Made by a program: the position numbers and the translations under genes. A DNA stretch of 64,000 bases from JAGWAJ01 sp026707615 (lineage in GTDB: Bacteria > Acidobacteriota > Vicinamibacteria > Vicinamibacterales > UBA8438). The notes beneath the pieces were generated by a model, which saw only the letters and a list, made by a program, of their open reading frames with translations, ran no database searches and had not been told where the DNA came from. This document shows positions 52,013-59,761 of this stretch, in pieces; positions within the stretch are counted from its first letter, which is position 1, and every line of letters starts with the position of its first letter. Where the stretch lies: positions 992,001-1,056,000 of the forward strand of contig CBDBMW010000013.1 in NCBI GenBank assembly GCA_965207595.1. Direction: 5' to 3'.

Positions 52013-53359
52013 TCAACGCTTGAGACGGCGGATTACCCAGCTGGCCTTTCGCTTGCTGAGGGTCCGCAGCGAATCCTCGTTGATGCCGATCTTCCGTGCT
52101 TCGTCGGAGTTCTCAGACATTAGGCGCCGGATGTAGCGGAGCTGAGCTTGGCTGGCCGGCTCGCGAGTAGGGGAAGCGGCGTCGGAGGCCTCGACGGGGC
52201 GCGGCGATTCGTGCTCGGCAGGGGCATGTTCCTGCTCGACGCTGGCCGCGGGCGGCGTGGGCTCGCCGTCGTTGGCTTCGCTGGCGGCATTGGATGAATC
52301 GGTGCCAGCGGTGGCGGCCAGTGGATCCGCGTTGCCGGCGGCGGGATCCTCCACAGCGGAAGCGGGACCGGATCCGTCGACGGGGCGCGGTGCCTCGTGG
52401 TCGGCAGGTGCGTCTTCCTGCTCGACGGCGCCGCCGGGCGCGGGGGGCTGACCGTCATTGGCTTCACTGACGGCATCGGAGGAACCCGTGCCAGCGGTGG
52501 CGGCCAGTGGATCCGCATTGGCGGCGGCGGTGTTCTTCACAACGGAAGCGGGGCCGGATCCGTCGACGGGGCGCGGTGCCTCGTGGTCCGCAGGCGCGTC
52601 TTCCTGCTCGACGGCGCCGCCGGGCGCGGGGGGCTGACCGTCGTTGGCTCCGCTGGCGGCATCGGATGAACTGGCAGCGGGGGCGGTCGGTTGGTGCGGT
52701 TGGCCGGCGGCAGGGTCCTTGGCGGTGCGCCGAGCCCGCTTGCGGGCACGTGGGGATTTCGCGGTGGACGCGGGTCGCTGACCGTCGTTGGCGCCGCTGG
52801 CGGCATCGGGCGAATTGGCAGCGGGGGCGGTCGGTTGGTGCGGTTGGCTGGCGGCTGGGTCCTTCGCGGCGCGCCGGGCCCTCTTGCGGGCGCTCGGGGA
52901 TTTCGCAGTGGGCGCGGGAAGCTCGTCGGTCGCGTCCACCGGCGCGGCGTCGGGCGAGCGAACCTCCGGAAGTCCGGCATTCGGGATGCCGGCGAGTGCG
53001 ACATCGCCGTCGATCGCAGCCGGCTGCAGCTGATGCGTGGAATCGGCGACCGAGCCCGGGTCACCGGGCCCGGCGGGGTCAGCTTCCCCGGGGAGCCGTT
53101 CGAGCGCAGCCCTCTGTTCATCGGTCAAGGGCTGGTCGGCGAGCCTCATCCGGAGGGCCTTACGCTCCTCGGGGTCGTCGCTGAGGCGCTGCTTGGCGTC
53201 CTTCAGAAGGACAGCATCGCGTACGGCTTCCTCCTCACCCCGCAAACGCTTCAGGACCGCTTCCGCGTTCTTAAGCCGGGCTTCGATCTTGGTCCTTTGC
53301 GCCGTCAGAGCGGCGATCTCGGCCTCTTTCGCTGCGATTCGCTCCCGGCGGGGCTTCAT
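52013..53359 (-). CDS. Repeat-expanded basic/acidic protein with N-terminal coiled coil
   Basis: A 448-residue protein. Residues 1-60 are a charged coiled coil (KEAEIAALTAQRTKIEARLKN...). The middle is two 48-residue units with a histone-H1-like basic patch (AKSPSARKRARRAAKDPAA) followed by two 62-residue acidic units (GGAVEQEDAPADHEAPRPVDG) and a degenerate third. The C-terminus (QAQLRYIRRLMSENSDEARKIGI...LSKRKASWVIRRLKR) resembles the small helical tail found in phage and SPRTN-type proteins. It is probably DNA-associated. The ribosome site ggaagga fixes the ATG at 53359. It lies 23 bp downstream of the AlpA-like gene, likely one operon. Confidence 0.72.
   Translation of the reverse strand: MKPRRERIAAKEAEIAALTAQRTKIEARLKNAEAVLKRLRGEEEAVRDAVLLKDAKQRLSDDPEERKALRMRLADQPLTDEQRAALERLPGEADPAGPGDPGSVADSTHQLQPAAIDGDVALAGIPNAGLPEVRSPDAAPVDATDELPAPTAKSPSARKRARRAAKDPAASQPHQPTAPAANSPDAASGANDGQRPASTAKSPRARKRARRTAKDPAAGQPHQPTAPAASSSDAASGANDGQPPAPGGAVEQEDAPADHEAPRPVDGSGPASVVKNTAAANADPLAATAGTGSSDAVSEANDGQPPAPGGAVEQEDAPADHEAPRPVDGSGPASAVEDPAAGNADPLAATAGTDSSNAASEANDGEPTPPAASVEQEHAPAEHESPRPVEASDAASPTREPASQAQLRYIRRLMSENSDEARKIGINEDSLRTLSKRKASWVIRRLKR
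52265..52924 (-). repeat. In-frame tandem repeats of 186 bp (x2) and 144 bp (x2)
   Basis: Units at 52265-52450 and 52451-52636 (186 bp each) are nearly identical. Units at 52637-52780 and 52781-52924 (144 bp each) are close copies. All begin at the same phrase (accgtcgttggct on the plus strand) and are multiples of three, so copy-number change keeps the frame. The high identity implies recent expansion. Confidence 0.88.
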
Positions 53360-53382
53360 CGGATTCCTTCCTCTGAGACGGT

Positions 53383-53754
53383 TCAGCGCCGTGTGTTCGC
53401 ACCTGGCGAACGGGCCTGCCTCGTAGAGGTGCGGGTCTCGGGTGCACGACCGCGGTTCTCGATCCAATGGTCCACAACCGCCTCGAGCCATCCTACGGTC
53501 CCAGGGCTGACGCGGAAACCGGGTGGGAAATCCCCGCGTCGGATCATCCGCCAGAGAGTCGTCGCGGAGACCCCCAGCCGCAAGAGGACGGCCGGTTTCC
53601 GCAGAATGCGGAGCCCTTTCGGGGACGTGGCAGGAGCGTCCTCGGGCTGCGATCGGCCGCTGGCGGTACGCTGAACGCCTGGCCGGTGCCCGTCTGGAGC
53701 GGGCGCCGACGTGGCAGGAGCGGAGCGGGTCGGGGCGCCGTGTGCGTGTTGCAC
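53383..53754 (-). CDS. AlpA-family helix-turn-helix regulator/excisionase
   Basis: The C-terminal 60 residues are an AlpA/MerR-like winged helix: LRILRKPAVLLRLGVSATTLWRMIRRGDFPPGFRVSPGTVGWLEAVVDHWIENR. This type directs excision or transcription of prophages and islands. The N-terminal 50 residues (Ala/Pro/Ser-rich) are unusual, and the true start may be downstream of the GTG at 53754. A longer frame from a TTG at 53790 is rejected because that TTG is part of a -35 box. It is divergent from the CI-like repressor and upstream of the repeat protein. Confidence 0.72.
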   Translation of the reverse strand: MQHAHGAPTRSAPATSAPAPDGHRPGVQRTASGRSQPEDAPATSPKGLRILRKPAVLLRLGVSATTLWRMIRRGDFPPGFRVSPGTVGWLEAVVDHWIENRGRAPETRTSTRQARSPGANTRR

Positions 53755-53761
53755 TCTGCGA

Positions 53762-53790
53762 ACAGTAGCCGAGAAAACTCGGCGTGTCAA
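53762..53790 (-). promoter_or_regulatory. Strong promoter with operator palindrome filling the spacer
   Basis: On the minus strand: TTGACA (53790-53785), a 17-bp spacer, then TACTGT (53767-53762). A 16-bp perfect palindrome, GCCGAGTTTTCTCGGC (53783-53768), occupies the spacer almost exactly. It drives the AlpA-like gene and faces the CI/S24 repressor gene. A repressor bound here would block RNA polymerase directly. A start site about 7 nt beyond the -10 would fall next to the GTG at 53754, raising the possibility of a leaderless message. Confidence 0.7.
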
Positions 53791-53849
53791 GGCTCGGCTC
53801 GCACGCGGCGCATCGGCTGTCTTGCGTTATGCTCTCAGCAGGGGGGCGC

Positions 53850-54785
53850 ATGAACACGAGGGAGCAACTCTTGGCGGCGGTCGAGAGAAGCCGCCTCTCC
53901 GAGCGCAGGTTGTCCGTGCTGGCAACTGGAAGCTCAGACACGCTTCGGAACATTCGGAAGGGCGCCCACCCGCGGGTCGACACGGCCGAGGCGTTTTGCA
54001 GAGTGCTGGGGCTAGAGATCCAGATCGGTCCAGCGTTGCTCCCGCCCAAGGAGGATGGCGTTCCGACGACGCGCCCGCCGACCGAGTTCAGCGGGAGCCG
54101 CGAGTTGCCGGTGTACGAGTGGGCGGACCCTTCCGAGGAGGGCTACCTCCGGCGGCCGGACGATGCGACACGGGCGCCGGCGCCCGTGGACTTACGGGAT
54201 ACCCTGGCATTCTACGCGCGGATGCCGGATACCTCCATGGTGCCGGCAAGGGTCGGGAAGGGCGACTTTTGCCTGATATCCCCGTGCGCCCAGCTTCAGG
54301 TAGACGACCGGGCGTGGTTTCGGGCTCGGACAGGTCGGGAGACGATCCGATGGGTGACGCGACTGTCGGAGACCGGATACGACCTAGGTGCCTGGCACCT
54401 CGACGAAGCCGGCCATCAGGCGCCGAGGGCTGTCCATTGGAGACGAGAGCACCTCGTCGACCGCGGGGTCGTCGTCTCGGTGTACCGCGAAAGGCCAACG
54501 GCGACGAAACCGCTCCAGCCGCGCGCCGACTGGCGCCCGGACTCGCTCGCGGAACTCTGGCGTTCAGCGCAGTGCAACAAAGCGCTCGCGACGATGTGTG
54601 TTGACCTGGACCAGGCGGTGTCGGTGCTGGAGGAGGCGGAGATGAAGGTTCGTCGCTTGGCGGGGAAGGGCTCCATCTCGGACTTCCACGCGGAACTGCT
54701 GCTGAGAGTACTCGACCACAGGCTGCAGGCCTCCCTGGGAAGCATCCGTTCCTCGCTTCTCAGCAACACCTCGGACGACGAGTGA
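53850..54785 (+). CDS. CI/LexA-type phage repressor (HTH plus S24-like domain)
   Basis: A 311-residue repressor. The N-terminal helix-turn-helix covers about residues 1-55 (SERRLSVLATGSSDTLRNIRKGAHPRVDTAEAFCRVLGL). The C-terminal half has the S24 peptidase pattern: ELPVYEWADPSEEGYLRR, then YARMPDTSMVPARVGKGDFCLISPCAQLQVDDRAWFR, with the reactive Ser in DTSMVP. The final 60 residues are helical and additional. It would hold the AlpA promoter off and, if the S24 site is active, respond to DNA damage by self-cleavage. Divergent from the AlpA-like gene with about 60 bp between. Confidence 0.85.
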   Translation: MNTREQLLAAVERSRLSERRLSVLATGSSDTLRNIRKGAHPRVDTAEAFCRVLGLEIQIGPALLPPKEDGVPTTRPPTEFSGSRELPVYEWADPSEEGYLRRPDDATRAPAPVDLRDTLAFYARMPDTSMVPARVGKGDFCLISPCAQLQVDDRAWFRARTGRETIRWVTRLSETGYDLGAWHLDEAGHQAPRAVHWRREHLVDRGVVVSVYRERPTATKPLQPRADWRPDSLAELWRSAQCNKALATMCVDLDQAVSVLEEAEMKVRRLAGKGSISDFHAELLLRVLDHRLQASLGSIRSSLLSNTSDDE

Positions 54786-55492
54786 AGCTCTGGGTGGGGT
54801 GGTGTCGACGCTCCCGGGACCGCACGGGGCTTCCACAATGGAGGGCACGGCGTAGGTCAAGTATCGCACGGAGCCGCGGAGGTGGCGGCCAGTTTCGGAG
54901 CTGTCAGGCCGGACGTGTGCTCCAGTCGGCGCGCCGACTCGACGCAGGGCCTTCCGGAGCCAAGATCGGCCACCCTGGATTCGAGCGCTGGTCACAAACT
55001 GATCATGATCGCGAGCAGCGTCCCGCGGGGTCGGCGAGTTTGAGTGCGTTCAGATCGCCGGCATCTCCGTCGCCGTGCGCGGCGACGGCGGGCCGAGCGG
55101 ACTCGTCAAACCCGTGTCAGCCGTCATGAGCCAGACGTGCTGTGATACCGGCACAACGCTTCTCCGTCCGTTCGGTTGAACAACCGTCCGTCGCTTGCCG
55201 ACCGAGCGGAGGTCGAGTTCTCGTCCTCGGGCGGTCCCGAGGTCGGCGACGTGCTGGTCACGGATCGCCCTACGAGTCCAGACTAGCTCAGCATGCGGCG
55301 AGATAGTACAGTCGGGCAGCGCGAGTTCCCGGATTCCCGCAAGTCATCAATAAAGAGTGACTTACAGACAGCACGCCGACCCTGATTCCCCCGTCCGGCA
55401 CTCACTTATTGCGCGGGAATCCAGAGGCCCATCCGCGCCGTTCCTGGACCGCGCCGGACCCCAGTACGTTCACGGCGCGTCGCCGTTCAGCG
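54786..55492. other. 700-bp region with no supported gene
   Basis: Short frames only, without ribosome sites or motifs. The 13-mer aagagtgacttac at about 55355 recurs at about 46379, elsewhere in the same island; its meaning is unknown. Confidence 0.4.
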
Positions 55493-55790
55493 TCAGCAAC
55501 TCGCCCAAGGACATCGGTCAGTACACCACCACGCGGCGGCCACGGCCGCGTCAAGGGCCTCGTGCGCATCGGCGAGCCACTGCGGCCGGTCGTTGTGGAG
55601 GTTCGTCAGCGTGCGCTTCCTGCGCGCCTTCGCCGCGGCCTCGTCGCGAGGACCCGGTCGCGTCGGGCAACCCGGCACCGGCGCGTCCACCCACTCGACC
55701 CACTCCGGCGGGTTGAGGCCAGCGGTCGCGCAACTCGACGAGCCGTCGGGCTTCCAGGGCTTCCGATGGCAGAATCTTGTAACCTTCTGA
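55493..55790 (-). pseudogene. C-terminal remnant of a large (type IIG/MmeI-like) DNA methyltransferase
   Basis: Read on the minus strand, EGYKILPSEALEARRLVELRDRW is in one frame; a single-base shift near 55725 then gives LNPPEWVEWVDAPVPG and KRTLTNLHNDRPQWLADAHEALDAAVAAAW. Together these make the typical C-terminus of about 900-residue DNA methyltransferases ('LRDRWLNPPE...RTLTNLYN-RP-WL--AH--LD-AV-AAYGW'). Nothing matching the catalytic NPPY region is upstream, and the end is also altered. It is a broken, truncated restriction-modification gene left by deletion. Confidence 0.75.
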
Positions 55791-55998
55791 TACACATCAA
55801 CTTACGGCCGACCATGGCGGCTCTTCCCCCCGGCGTATCCCTCGTTCGGGGTTGGCTCGCAGCGGTCCAAGATCGCCAGCCCTGGACGACCGTGGACTGT
55901 GTTTCCTTCCTACCCGCGTCGTGGCTCCGCCCGCATCTAGCCACCGCGGGGCCGTGCTAGGATGATCAGGTGCATGATGACCGCACGACGAGGAACAG

Positions 55999-56217
55999 AT
56001 GAGCCAGACCGTCACTGAGGTCTATGACGCCTTCCGGGCAGCCAACGTCCAGGAAGACCTCGCCAAGGCCGCCGCCGCTGCCATCGCTGGCCGCGAAGAC
56101 CTCGCGACCAAGCTGAAGGCGGCAATCGCCGATCTGACGGCGGATCCGAAGCTGCTGAAGTTCGGGTACGGGCCGGCCATTCTTGGCTTGTTGATCAAGC
56201 TCGTGTTCTTCCCGTGA
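55999..56217 (+). CDS. Small helical protein with C-terminal hydrophobic tail
   Basis: A 72-residue protein: MSQTVTEVYDAFRAANVQEDLAKAAAAAI..., two amphipathic helices and a hydrophobic tail (YGPAILGLLIKLVFFP). The ribosome site gaggaac lies 5 nt before the ATG. It resembles the short coiled-coil/TM-anchored proteins often encoded in bacterial accessory regions. Possible roles include a small membrane effector; no family is assigned. Confidence 0.65.
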   Translation: MSQTVTEVYDAFRAANVQEDLAKAAAAAIAGREDLATKLKAAIADLTADPKLLKFGYGPAILGLLIKLVFFP

Positions 56218-56470
56218 GTTCAGGACTCGCTGTCGAGTTGCGGTGCTTCGTCCTGAACCGCCACCGCGGCGCCCTTGCCGCGCCCTACGTCCTGTGCCTC
56301 GTCGCGGACCTCGCAGACAGCCGCACGCCCGGCACCCTCGCCGGCCCTGCTCTCCGTGCGGCTACGATGCGCCGGTTGCTGCCGGCGAGTGTAGGCTTGG
56401 ACCTGCCGTCGGGTAAGGAACGGCTCTGGCACAATGTCCGTGGCCGCGCATAGTCGACCGATACTGTCCG

Positions 56471-57202
56471 ATGCCGCATTCCGTTCGAGCTCATACGCGC
56501 AACCTCATCGTGAGGTTCAGCGATTACGTGCACGATTTTGACGCGGAGCCGGCGTTCAGTCCAGAGCAACTCAAGGCACACCGAGACACACTCGCGAGGC
56601 GTTCGGCCTTCGAGTCCGCCGGAGATGCGGCGACGGATCAGGACTTTGCGCACCTGCTCTGGAGCACGCTTGAGTCCTGGCGCATGAATTCACGCCGCGC
56701 GAAACTCGTCTCCCCGTCAGAATTCCGGGATTCGCTACGGAGATGTGCGAGCGACATTGGCAGACTTGAAGTGCAGAAGCTGGATTCCGAAGAACTCGAT
56801 ACGAAGAAGACCATCGAGGCGATCTGGAGTCTGATCAGTAGGCTACGGGTATCAGCTACAGGCGCTCGTCTGGTCGCTGCTACGAAGGCGCTCCATCACG
56901 TGCTTCCCGATCTCATAGTCCCGATGGATCGGCGTTTCACTGGTGCGTTCTTTCGCTGGCCACAAGCCGCCTGGCAAACGGAGCAGAGGCAGAAGGCGTC
57001 TCTTCAGGAGGCCTTCCCGATCTTCGCGCAGATCGCGAAAGAGACGCAACCGACGCAGTACGTCGGTGGCGGCTGGCAGACGAGCCGGACGAAGGTCATC
57101 GACAACGCGATTGTGGCGTACTGTCGCCGCCACTGTTTGGATGATGCCAGCCGGGAGCGTGCGATCCTCAAGCTTGCGAGAGGGCTCGGCCTGCTGGACT
57201 AA
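56471..57202 (+). CDS. Conserved hypothetical protein
   Basis: A 243-residue soluble protein with a mostly helical pattern. The stretch VSATGARLVAATKALHHVLPDLIVPMDRRFTGAFF, a glycine loop followed by LPD-IVPMDRR, looks like a conserved core found in uncharacterised bacterial proteins. There is no signal peptide or membrane segment. Codon use is less GC-extreme than in core genes, consistent with transfer. Followed by a large structured element. Confidence 0.72.
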   Translation: MPHSVRAHTRNLIVRFSDYVHDFDAEPAFSPEQLKAHRDTLARRSAFESAGDAATDQDFAHLLWSTLESWRMNSRRAKLVSPSEFRDSLRRCASDIGRLEVQKLDSEELDTKKTIEAIWSLISRLRVSATGARLVAATKALHHVLPDLIVPMDRRFTGAFFRWPQAAWQTEQRQKASLQEAFPIFAQIAKETQPTQYVGGGWQTSRTKVIDNAIVAYCRRHCLDDASRERAILKLARGLGLLD

Positions 57203-57285
57203 CCTGCGGTGAGATTCGCGATGGTGCCCGCCCGCTACATGGCGGCTAGAACTGGGCGCCAGCCTTCCTGCCAAGGAAGATTAGG

Positions 57286-57370
57286 AGGGGAGCGACCCGG
57301 CGCGGCAGGTGTGACGGAGGAACACTTGCCGCGCCCGAAAACCTCCAGGTTTTCGCCGGGTCGCTCCCCT
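57286..57370. other. 85-bp three-way-junction structure (candidate ncRNA or recombination site)
   Basis: Outer arms aggggagcgacccgg (57286-57300) and ccgggtcgctcccct (57356-57370) are perfect complements. Inside lie two hairpins: 57300-57334 (gcgcggcaggtgt / acacttgccgcgc, one G-T pair, 9-nt loop) and 57336-57355 (cgaaaacc-tcca-ggttttcg). Nearly every base is in a stem. It begins 83 bp after the hypothetical gene and 286 bp before the insertion sequence. It could be a transcribed structured RNA, an elaborate terminator or a folded DNA substrate. Confidence 0.75.
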
Positions 57371-57655
57371 ACATCCCCCTTGTCCCTTTTCTCTGTACGT
57401 GGGGGCGGTGTGTTGTGTTGGAATGTGGTGGATATGAAAGGACTTATCGGGTATGCGGTTGTAAGCTCAAGTGTGACTGGGGGTGTAATTTGAGGCGGCG
57501 GGGCTGCTTACACCTCTCGTCCGGCATATCGGGTGTAAGTTCGGCCCTGGTCTTACCGTGATCGGGCGACCGGGCTGATCAGACCCTTGTCCCGCTGCCT
57601 GTCGTCGTCACGGTCCCGCTCCGTGACCTCGACTCCCACCCCCGTACCTGATCTC

Positions 57656-59266
57656 GGGTCTTCCGCAGAATCTGTGGGTAAGAAACGGAAGGAGCGACGG
57701 AGCGTATCCATCGGCCGGCATCGTCGGACCCGCAAAGTCTGCGCGTGTGCTCCCCGCGGTCAAGGCGCTTCGCTGCGCTCCGCCCCCGCTCCGCGGGGCA
57801 CGGCCTTGACCGCGGCTCCGCGCACGCGCCCGGACGCGGCTCTTGTCCGACGACGCCGGAATCAACGCCCCAGCCCAACCAGCGAGAAGTGGGGTCGTCA
57901 CCCGGGCATCCCGTAGGCCGGCCGCAGCGGACGCATCCCGTTCCGAAATCCGCGACAATCGGTGCTGCACAACATCGATGCGACGCGGAAGGGGAACGGG
58001 ATGCAACTCAAGACTATCCTGAATCGGGTCCAGAAGCACTCGGCGTTCGTCTATGACTCCGTTCGGCTGCTCGAGCACCCACACCCCCCGCGCCTGACCC
58101 TCGAGGTCCGCGTCCGGCCCCGCGTCGGGACCCGGGCCCGGTGCTCGCAGTGCCGGCGCCCCGCGCCCGGCTACGACATTCTGCCGCCACGCCGCTTCGA
58201 CTTCGTGCCTCTCTGGCAGATCCCCGTCGTCTTCCGCTACGCCATGCGCCGCGTCGACTGCCCGCGCTGCGGCGTCAAGGTCGAGGCCGTCCCCTGGGCC
58301 ACCGGCAAGCACCGCCTCACCGACGCCTGCGCCTGGTTCCTCGCCGGTTGGGCCAAGCGCCTCTCCTGGCAGGAGGTCGCCGACGCCTTCCCCACCTCCT
58401 GGGACACCGTCTATCGCGCCGTCCGGACCGCCGTCGACTGGGGACTCGCCCACCGCGACCTCGCCCACATCCAGGCCATCGGCGTCGACGAACTCTCCCG
58501 CCGCCGCGGGCAGCGCTACCTGACCCTCGTCTACCAGATCGACGACCATCGTCGGCGACTGCTGTGGGTCGGCAGCGAACGCCGGGCCGCGACGCTCCAC
58601 GGCTTCTTCGACTGGTTCGGCCCCGCCCGCAGCGCCGCCCTGCGCTTCGTCTGCTCCGACATGTGGAAGGCCTACCTCACTGTCATCGCCGAGCGCGCCG
58701 GCCACGCCGTCCACGTGCTCGACCGCTTCCACATCATGGCCCACCTGTCCCAGGCGATCGACGCCGTGCGCGCCGCCGAGGCGCGGAAGCTGGCCGCCGC
58801 CGGCAAGGCGCCGGTGCTCAAGCACAGCCGCTGGCTGCTGCTGAAGCGTCCCGAGCGTCTCAGCGACGAGCAGCGGGGCCGGCTCAACGAGCTGGTGCGT
58901 CGAAACCTGCGGACGGTCCGCGCCTATCTGCTCAAGGAGGATTTCCAACTGTTCTGGGACTACGTGTCGCCGTACTGGGCGGGCCGCTTCCTGGACCGCT
59001 GGTGCACCCGGACGATGCGTTCGCGGCTCGACCCGATGAAGGAGGTCGCGCGCATGCTGCGCTCGCATCGTGCCCTGATCCTGAACTGGTTCCGAGCGAA
59101 GGGTCGCATCTCCAGCGGCATCGTCGAGGGCTTCAACGGCAAGGCCCGAGTGATCACCAAAAGGGCCTACGGTTTCCGCACCCGTCCGGCGATGGAAGTC
59201 GCCTTGTATCATGCACTTGGAGACCTGCCCGAGCCGGAACTCACCCATAGATTCTGCTGACGAGGC
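57656..59266 (+). mobile_element. ISL3-family insertion sequence, complete, 8-bp target duplication
   Basis: Terminal inverted repeats are about 27 bp with 21 matches: left gggtcttccgcagaatctgtgggtaag in two parts (57656-57682), and right end (59266 inward) with core gcagaatct-tgggt. The 8-bp sequence ctgatctc directly flanks both ends (57648-57655 and 59267-59274), the duplication length typical of ISL3. Length is 1,611 bp. An internal 13-bp inverted repeat (57754-57766/57803-57815) lies in the leader before the transposase. Both ends and the transposase are intact, so it may be active. Confidence 0.9.
58001..59260 (+). CDS. ISL3-family transposase
   Basis: A DDE transposase of 419 residues. 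The N-terminal zinc-binding region has CSQCRRPAPGY and CPRCGVKVEAVPW. The DDE_Tnp_ISL3 domain includes AIGVDELSRRRGQRYLTLVYQID (first Asp), RFVCSDMWKAYLTVI (second Asp) and SSGIVEGFNGKARVITKRAYGFR (Glu). The ATG at 58001 begins MQLKTILNRV, the family's usual start; an upstream ATG at 57962 is less likely. The gene's last codons lie within the right terminal repeat. Confidence 0.95.
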   Translation: MQLKTILNRVQKHSAFVYDSVRLLEHPHPPRLTLEVRVRPRVGTRARCSQCRRPAPGYDILPPRRFDFVPLWQIPVVFRYAMRRVDCPRCGVKVEAVPWATGKHRLTDACAWFLAGWAKRLSWQEVADAFPTSWDTVYRAVRTAVDWGLAHRDLAHIQAIGVDELSRRRGQRYLTLVYQIDDHRRRLLWVGSERRAATLHGFFDWFGPARSAALRFVCSDMWKAYLTVIAERAGHAVHVLDRFHIMAHLSQAIDAVRAAEARKLAAAGKAPVLKHSRWLLLKRPERLSDEQRGRLNELVRRNLRTVRAYLLKEDFQLFWDYVSPYWAGRFLDRWCTRTMRSRLDPMKEVARMLRSHRALILNWFRAKGRISSGIVEGFNGKARVITKRAYGFRTRPAMEVALYHALGDLPEPELTHRFC

Positions 59267-59550
59267 CTGATCTCCTTCACGCTCGCCGCCTACTTGCCCT
59301 CGGATCGGTCGCCCTGGATCCGGTGTCGCTGTATCAACGGTACCCGGCTCGGGGCTCGCGTGTTCAGCGGTGGGTGGGGCGAGGACGTGATGGGGCTCCG
59401 GTCCGTTCTCGGGCCGGACGCTCGCGTTCGGCCCATATGAGCGCCCAACACCGCGACGGTGGCCGGCGTGTCACCCTGTGGGCCGAAACGAAGTGGAGGC
59501 GACGCCCGAGGGCGGCTTGACCCAGCGGCCACCGGCGTGGGTTCGTCTCG

Positions 59551-59735
59551 TCAGGTGACCTCGCCGGCGCCGCGCCCGGCAGGGATCCACTCCGGCACCG
59601 GAGTCGAGCGTGATCGCCGCCTTCGACCTCTGGCGGCCGGCGCATGCCGCGTCGAGGATGCACGCTTGATTGCGGGTTTCAGGCCGCCGTACGCCTCCAG
59701 CGCGGCCCAGTCGCCCGTCGCGATCACCTTCTTCT
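59551..59735 (-). pseudogene. Diverged C-terminal copy of the gene at 61009-61965
   Basis: The minus-strand frame KKVIATGDWAALEAYGGLKPAIKRAS ... VPEWIPAGRGAGEVT matches the C-terminus of the integrase-linked gene (SDWAALEAYGGLNPALQRAR ... VPEWTPAGRGAGEAA), and the similarity continues into the 3' flank. Upstream the match stops where the protease gene begins. It is a truncated paralogue left by recombination. The region 59275-59550 to its left holds no other gene. Confidence 0.75.
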
Positions 59736-59761
59736 GGAGAAGTGATGGGACGGATGACGCG

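Noticed and set aside
53755..53790. N-terminal extension of the AlpA-like protein from the TTG at 53790
   Set aside because: That TTG is the first base triplet of a TTGACA -35 box and the extension would translate the spacer palindrome; the start must be downstream.
55409..55960. 183-codon plus-strand frame
   Set aside because: Antisense to the recognisable methyltransferase remnant; no motifs of its own.
56214..56453. 79-codon plus-strand frame between two small genes
   Set aside because: No ribosome site of note, and an equally plausible frame lies on the opposite strand; not supported as a gene.
57608..59248. 546-codon minus-strand frame across the insertion sequence
   Set aside because: Opposite strand of an intact ISL3 transposase with DDE motifs; no independent signals.
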